A program made the translations under genes and the position numbers. Below, one piece after another: positions 59,976 through 64,000 of a stretch of 64,000 nucleotides of DNA (positions within the stretch are counted from its first letter, which is position 1; the number at the start of each line of letters is the position of its first letter). The notes under the pieces are model-generated. The model saw nothing but the letters and a program-made list of their open reading frames with translations, had not been told where the DNA came from and did no database searches. Origin of the DNA: Siphonodentalium dalli. Lineage: Eukaryota > Mollusca > Scaphopoda > Gadilida > Siphonodentaliidae. The stretch lies in assembly GCA_032622095.1 (NCBI GenBank), contig CP136065.1, forward strand, positions 244,775,474 to 244,839,473. The letters run 5' to 3'.

Positions 59976-61297
59976 TGTCCATGTCATCAACTCAGATGAT
60001 CTGTCACTCTCACAACAACTGGAGTATCCAAGTTTGGCATGGTGACTGCTTGTCATCTTTATATATAACAGGGTAAGATCTGTCAGTCTGGATTTTTCTC
60101 CCAGATCCCTGGACCGATTTCAACCAAATTTGGTGTGGTGACTTGGAGTACCCTGGCGGATGTTCACCCCCGTGTACATGGTATCGCCAACCCGGAAGGT
60201 ATCGCCAAACCAGACCATGCGGTTTGAAAAATGAACATATCTTCCTTCAGTTGAATCTATATATCTCCCAGTTGAATTGTGATGTCCATTATTCAAAAAC
60301 AAATTCGTAAAGATAGCGATGGGATGATAGCGACCATAGCTTGCTCTCACCCCGATAAATTTAATGGAAATTCCGGCTCATTTGAGATTTTATCATAAAT
60401 AGTAGACACGTTTTGACGTTAGGTCGGTTGAAACGTAACTATCAGCCATTGACGGTGGATAATGCGTGCATCAATAGAACAATATATGTTTAGTTAAGCA
60501 TAAAATTGTCTAGCCTATAGAGCGGTTCGCAAAAATACTATCCGCGACCAAGTGTGGGTACCCACCATAATTTCGGGTGTCAAAGTCGCGGATCGATCCT
60601 GCGATGTGATGTCGCCAAACCGGATTTGGGATGTCAAAGATGCGGATGACCGTTTGTGCTTGAAAATATTCCCATTATAATTCGGAGAGGCCGGCACGTG
60701 GACAATCTTTAGGGTGATGGTGCATGTGCAAGGTCGAAACATGCATGTCTGTTTGTGTTTTATGTTCTAATGTCATCTTAATAGTATACGCTATTTTGTG
60801 TTATTCGATATTATATATACAACGAATGGAAACATTAAATCAGTGTAAATCATCGACGCGTAGTAACTAGCTGTTGTCATGGTAACATGGGGTATACATT
60901 TGATTGTTTGTTTTCTTGATATTTGACGTGTAGTAACTAGCTGTTGTCATGGTTACATGAGGTGTACTTTTGATTGTTTGTTTTATTGAGGTTTTTCGTC
61001 GTGTCAGCCGCTAGATCATATTTGATTTTTTGTCCATGATATGGTCGATATGGCTGAAGGAACGACCGCGCATTTTACCGACACCATTATTCCCCATCAA
61101 CACCATAAGACAATCAGCAGGACAAAACAACCACAGCGCGATAACTTAAACCCTACATTGATTATCCCATTCAGTTATAAAAATATCATTGGAACAGTCT
61201 ATTATTAATTTGGAGGGGTGTTCACGCAATAAAAGCAGACGACAGACTGAAAAAAAAGAGGAGAACACAAAAGCTGAATTATTCATATCCCTTGGTT
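59976..61297. other. mostly unassigned DNA with a 69-bp duplication
   Basis: GTAGTAACTAGCTGTTGTCA starts at about 60861 and again at about 60930, followed by near-identical sequence to TTGATTGTTTGTTTT (69-bp period). TATCGCCAA.CCGG recurs at about 60182, 60202 and 60613. No gene is recognised. Confidence 0.45.
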
Positions 61298-61365
61298 GGA
61301 AATGTTCAGATAATGAGGTCGTTTGTTAATCTTATTATCTGAACATTTCATAAGGAACTACTTGT
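61298..61365. repeat. hairpin related to 44633-44700
   Basis: GGAAATGTTCAGATAATGAG and the complementary CTTATTATCTGAACATTTC form the stem, as in the copy at 44633-44700. Confidence 0.65.
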
Positions 61366-61392
61366 CACTAAGTATTTAGTGTGTATAAGGGG

Positions 61393-61785
61393 TTAACCCT
61401 TTACCCAACATAAGGGCCCTGTGCCATTGCATTCTCTTATATATGCGAGTCGACCATAGGTCGCCTCGCATATATAAGAGAATGCAGTGGTTTAACACAT
61501 TAAAAATTGTTAAAGAATGTAAGAAAAAATGGTAAACAGTGTTAAAAAAAGATTTTTTTTAGGCCAATGCATTCTCTTATATATGCGAGGCGACCTGTGG
61601 TCGACTCGCATATATAAGAGAATGCATTGGCACAGGGCATAACTGTAACTATCACAATGTGGTCAAGGAGCCGGTTCCAATGATATCCATATTTGTATGG
61701 TTCTATTGAGACAGACCGAAGATATTTTAGGCTGTTGAAGCTTTATTTGGCCGGTTTTGGCCGGTTTGTTGGGTAAAGGGGTTAA
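61393..61785 (-). mobile_element. piggyBac-like MITE, full copy, inverted
   Basis: TTAA-flanked element whose reverse complement matches the copies at 36151 and 47967. GGCCGGTTTTGGCCGGTTTG lies near its right side. Hairpins lie at 61424-61490 and 61564-61630. One extra G precedes the right TTAA. Confidence 0.88.
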
Positions 61786-61828
61786 CCAGGTTTGATATTA
61801 CGAGCCATTTTACTCTGATTATGGCTCA

Positions 61829-62276
61829 CAAGCCTGAGTTTAGTGTGCCTGTCATTTGTAGAATGAGGTCCCCAGAGGGTGAATTTAGTGAGGCTATCCT
61901 GCATAGTGGGCTAGCATCACTAAATTCACCCTCTGTAAACCTCATTCTGCATGGCCTCATATGCTATGGGAGACATAGACTCAGATTGAAGTTCCCAAAT
62001 GGTGAATATTGTGATATACACACATTGGGAACCTCGATTATAAAGTATATCGTCTGCCAAGTTGGGGATATGGAGAAACTAAACTAAAAAAGAAATAGAA
62101 TATATGTGAAGAAGTTTCTATGGAAATTTGATACTAAAGAAACTTTCGAGAGAAGATGAGGCCTATGCAGAATGAGGTCCCCAGAGGGTGAATTTAGAGA
62201 TGCGAGATAGCGTCACTAAATTCACCCTCTGTGGACCTCATTCTGCAAATGAAAGGCACACTAAACTCAGGCTTGA
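61829..62276. mobile_element. fold-back element with long inverted ends
   Basis: AAGCCTGAGTTTAGTGTGCC at 61829 and GGCACACTAAACTCAGGCTT ending at 62276 are perfect inverted ends. Each is followed inward by a full hairpin built from GAATGAGGTCCCCAGAGGGT and its complement (61860-61955 and 62168-62255). A related single hairpin lies at 20085-20270. Small ORFs across it are shadows. Confidence 0.75.
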
Positions 62277-63795
62277 TGTCTGATACAGTTAATGGGGTAC
62301 CACCTGGATGCTGGTTATGAAACTGATTGAGTTCCCAGACAGGTGTGACGCATGCGTTGTATAACGTTATGAAAGCCACTTCCGCTTCCTCTTAACAACA
62401 GGTGTTTGTTCTCATGGACTTATTGCTACACGGGTACAATCAAGTCGCATCAGTTGGAAGTTTTCCAACCATACATAAGGGGAGTCAGATTAGAAATTTC
62501 GAACCCGTTAGAAAGCTTGAGGTTTTTATATTGACACATCTAAACATCACCCTCTATAGCCACGTCGCTGTCCCGAAAAAAGCCAACACCCCAGTGTGCG
62601 CGAAGGTTTGGCGGCGTGTTGGACGGGGAAGCAAAATTGTGTGGTTGTTATACATGTAATCGGCCAAACTCCATGCAGGGTTTACCTCCCTTGGTGACTC
62701 GGTAAGACAGCTGCTGTCGTTGACATTTTACCCACATTTGGTGGACTTCCGCAACATGCTGCCCTTGTTAAGCGCACAAAACATCCAACAAACTTTGTGT
62801 AAATTTTGAAACTTAAGTTTGAAAAGTCCAACTAAAACCAGAGAACTATATTTCGAAGCGGTGTGATTTGGTTCTCCGATTAGTTTATCTGAACGCACAT
62901 GGACGAAAATGTCCGGCAACACGCATGGCAAGTCAGACCCAAGAGTTCTAATTTGCTCCAATTTTGACAAGTTGCTTGCGAAAATCGTCAAAAAAACTAC
63001 CGTTCTGATCCTCCGTTCTGTCATCAAGGTTTTAGTACGGGAATTGTTCTCAAAGCATATGGGAAATTTGATATTGGGCCGATCGGGTTTCGCCATTTTA
63101 TCTGGAAAAACCCGCAGTAAATATAGAAACCGCAGACTAGTACCCAGCCGGTGACAGAGTCAGAAAGGAAGTATGACCGGTGCCCTCTGGTAGAGATTGA
63201 TAATCGGCCGTAAACTGTCACACTTGGCATGTCTCCAGTCACCGAGTCATGACAGATGAGGAAATCTGACAGTCTCCCAGTCACGGTGTTGTCACGAATG
63301 AGTGATGCTAAGGGGTCAGGTTTGGATAATATATTCGCATGTATGTGTAGTGACACCCCACCCCCTTTCGCATTAACCGCCGCCCTGTTAGACCAGACAC
63401 ACACCTGACACAGTGTCATGTGTAATAAGGTAGCCTCAGGGGTTTGGCTGATAAATTCGCCTGTAGATGTAGTGACACACCCCTCCAACACCACCACCCC
63501 TCGTTAACAGCATCCCCCATAGACCCGCCACACCTGATGAGGTCTACAGCCACGGTGCCATGATGAACAAGAAAACCATAGTCAGAAATGGTAACGCCCT
63601 CAAGATCATATTAGTAGCCATATATCCAATATAACAACTTTAATGTGGTAATTGTGAAAAATATGTACAGGTAATGCCTATGTAGTTGATTATATGTGAT
63701 ATTTTTTTTATAATTTCATTTGAAATAGTGGTCTGAATAGCTCATGAAATAGCATGCAGAATAATAATCGGGCACAAATTTGCGATCTTCGTAAC
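62277..63795. other. unassigned DNA
   Basis: ORFs of 122 codons (62728-63096, minus) and 157 codons (63024-63497, minus) overlap each other and a plus-strand frame, and show no motif. At 63340-63530 a degenerate repeat (TGTAGTGACAC.CC, CACACCTGA) is present. Confidence 0.35.
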
Positions 63796-63798
63796 ATG

Positions 63799-63882
63799 GT
63801 TCAAGTACGCAAACACAGAGCACGTTATATACTAAATGTGATTAGAAACGTGCTCGGTGCTTGCGTACTTGAACCTTAACCA
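63799..63882. repeat. hairpin
   Basis: GGTTCAAGTACGCAA.CAC..AGCACGTT and the complementary AACGTGCTCGGTGCTTGCGT followed by ACTTGAACC form a stem of about 28 bp around a loop of about 25 bp. Confidence 0.7.
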
Positions 63883-64000
63883 CATTTAGTCCACCAACTC
63901 CTGCGACATGGTCAGATATACTTGCCAATATACACCCCATGAGGGCATAAATGTTTATCTAAGAATAGCCTCAGAATGCACTTATTTTGACCTCTCATAA

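Noticed and set aside
63024-63497. 157-codon minus-strand ORF
   Set aside because: It overlaps other frames on both strands, includes a degenerate repeat, and has no recognisable domain.

Overview
The window reads as intergenic, repeat-rich nuclear DNA of an animal, probably a marine invertebrate. It is AT-rich, has no operon-like gene layout, and carries non-LTR retrotransposons, Helitrons, hAT-, piggyBac- and Harbinger-like non-autonomous elements, a tRNA-derived SINE and long minisatellites. Interstitial TTAGGG (TAACCC) repeats fit most metazoans other than typical arthropods. A mollusc or other lophotrochozoan is my best guess, from overall style only, and I cannot prove it.

The only convincing host gene is a small single-exon reading frame at 46902-47189, coding a secreted six-cysteine protein of 95 residues. 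Two reverse transcriptase relics lie on the minus strand: 30737-33059, with most of the RT domain, and 57786-58871, the 3' end only. They share a C-terminal CX2CX9HX4C zinc motif and each carries a one-base frameshift at or next to it. A short minus-strand ORF at 19625-19840 resembles a conserved animal domain of unknown function. Almost every other open frame of 60-260 codons is a by-product of tandem repeats or transposon sequence.

Layout. 1-320: piggyBac-like MITE cut by the window edge. 736-6279: fold-back element with long inverted arms around a degenerate array, interrupted by a hAT MITE (3301-4203, perfect 8-bp target duplication). 10180-11015 and 16649-17655: two arrays of a GC-rich 133-bp satellite. 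11445-19487: hAT-like element with a perfect 8-bp target duplication, split by about 5.9 kb of other sequence; an intact relative lies inverted at 40748-42198. 20364-23955: 34-bp minisatellite of about 105 copies. 24428-24819, 27235-30539 and 50811-53823: Helitrons with A|TC...CTAG|T ends and a 3' hairpin. 33160-33594: a second, unrelated 34-bp minisatellite. 34768-35559: TAA-flanked TIR element filled with TTCGG motifs. 36151-36550, 47967-48365 and 61393-61785: full piggyBac-like MITEs. 37624-39550: hAT-like relics with a SINE inside. 48573-54093: second fold-back element, with a Helitron in its right arm. 54145-55775: hairpin elements with a nested MITE, then the telomere-like array. 56000-64000: small hairpins, the second LINE and unassigned DNA.

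The features do not act together as a pathway. The window is a layered record of insertion, inversion and tandem duplication. The most unusual feature is a 67-bp near-palindrome, present as paired reverse-complement copies, that occurs inside two element families with different terminal repeats and different target-site duplications.
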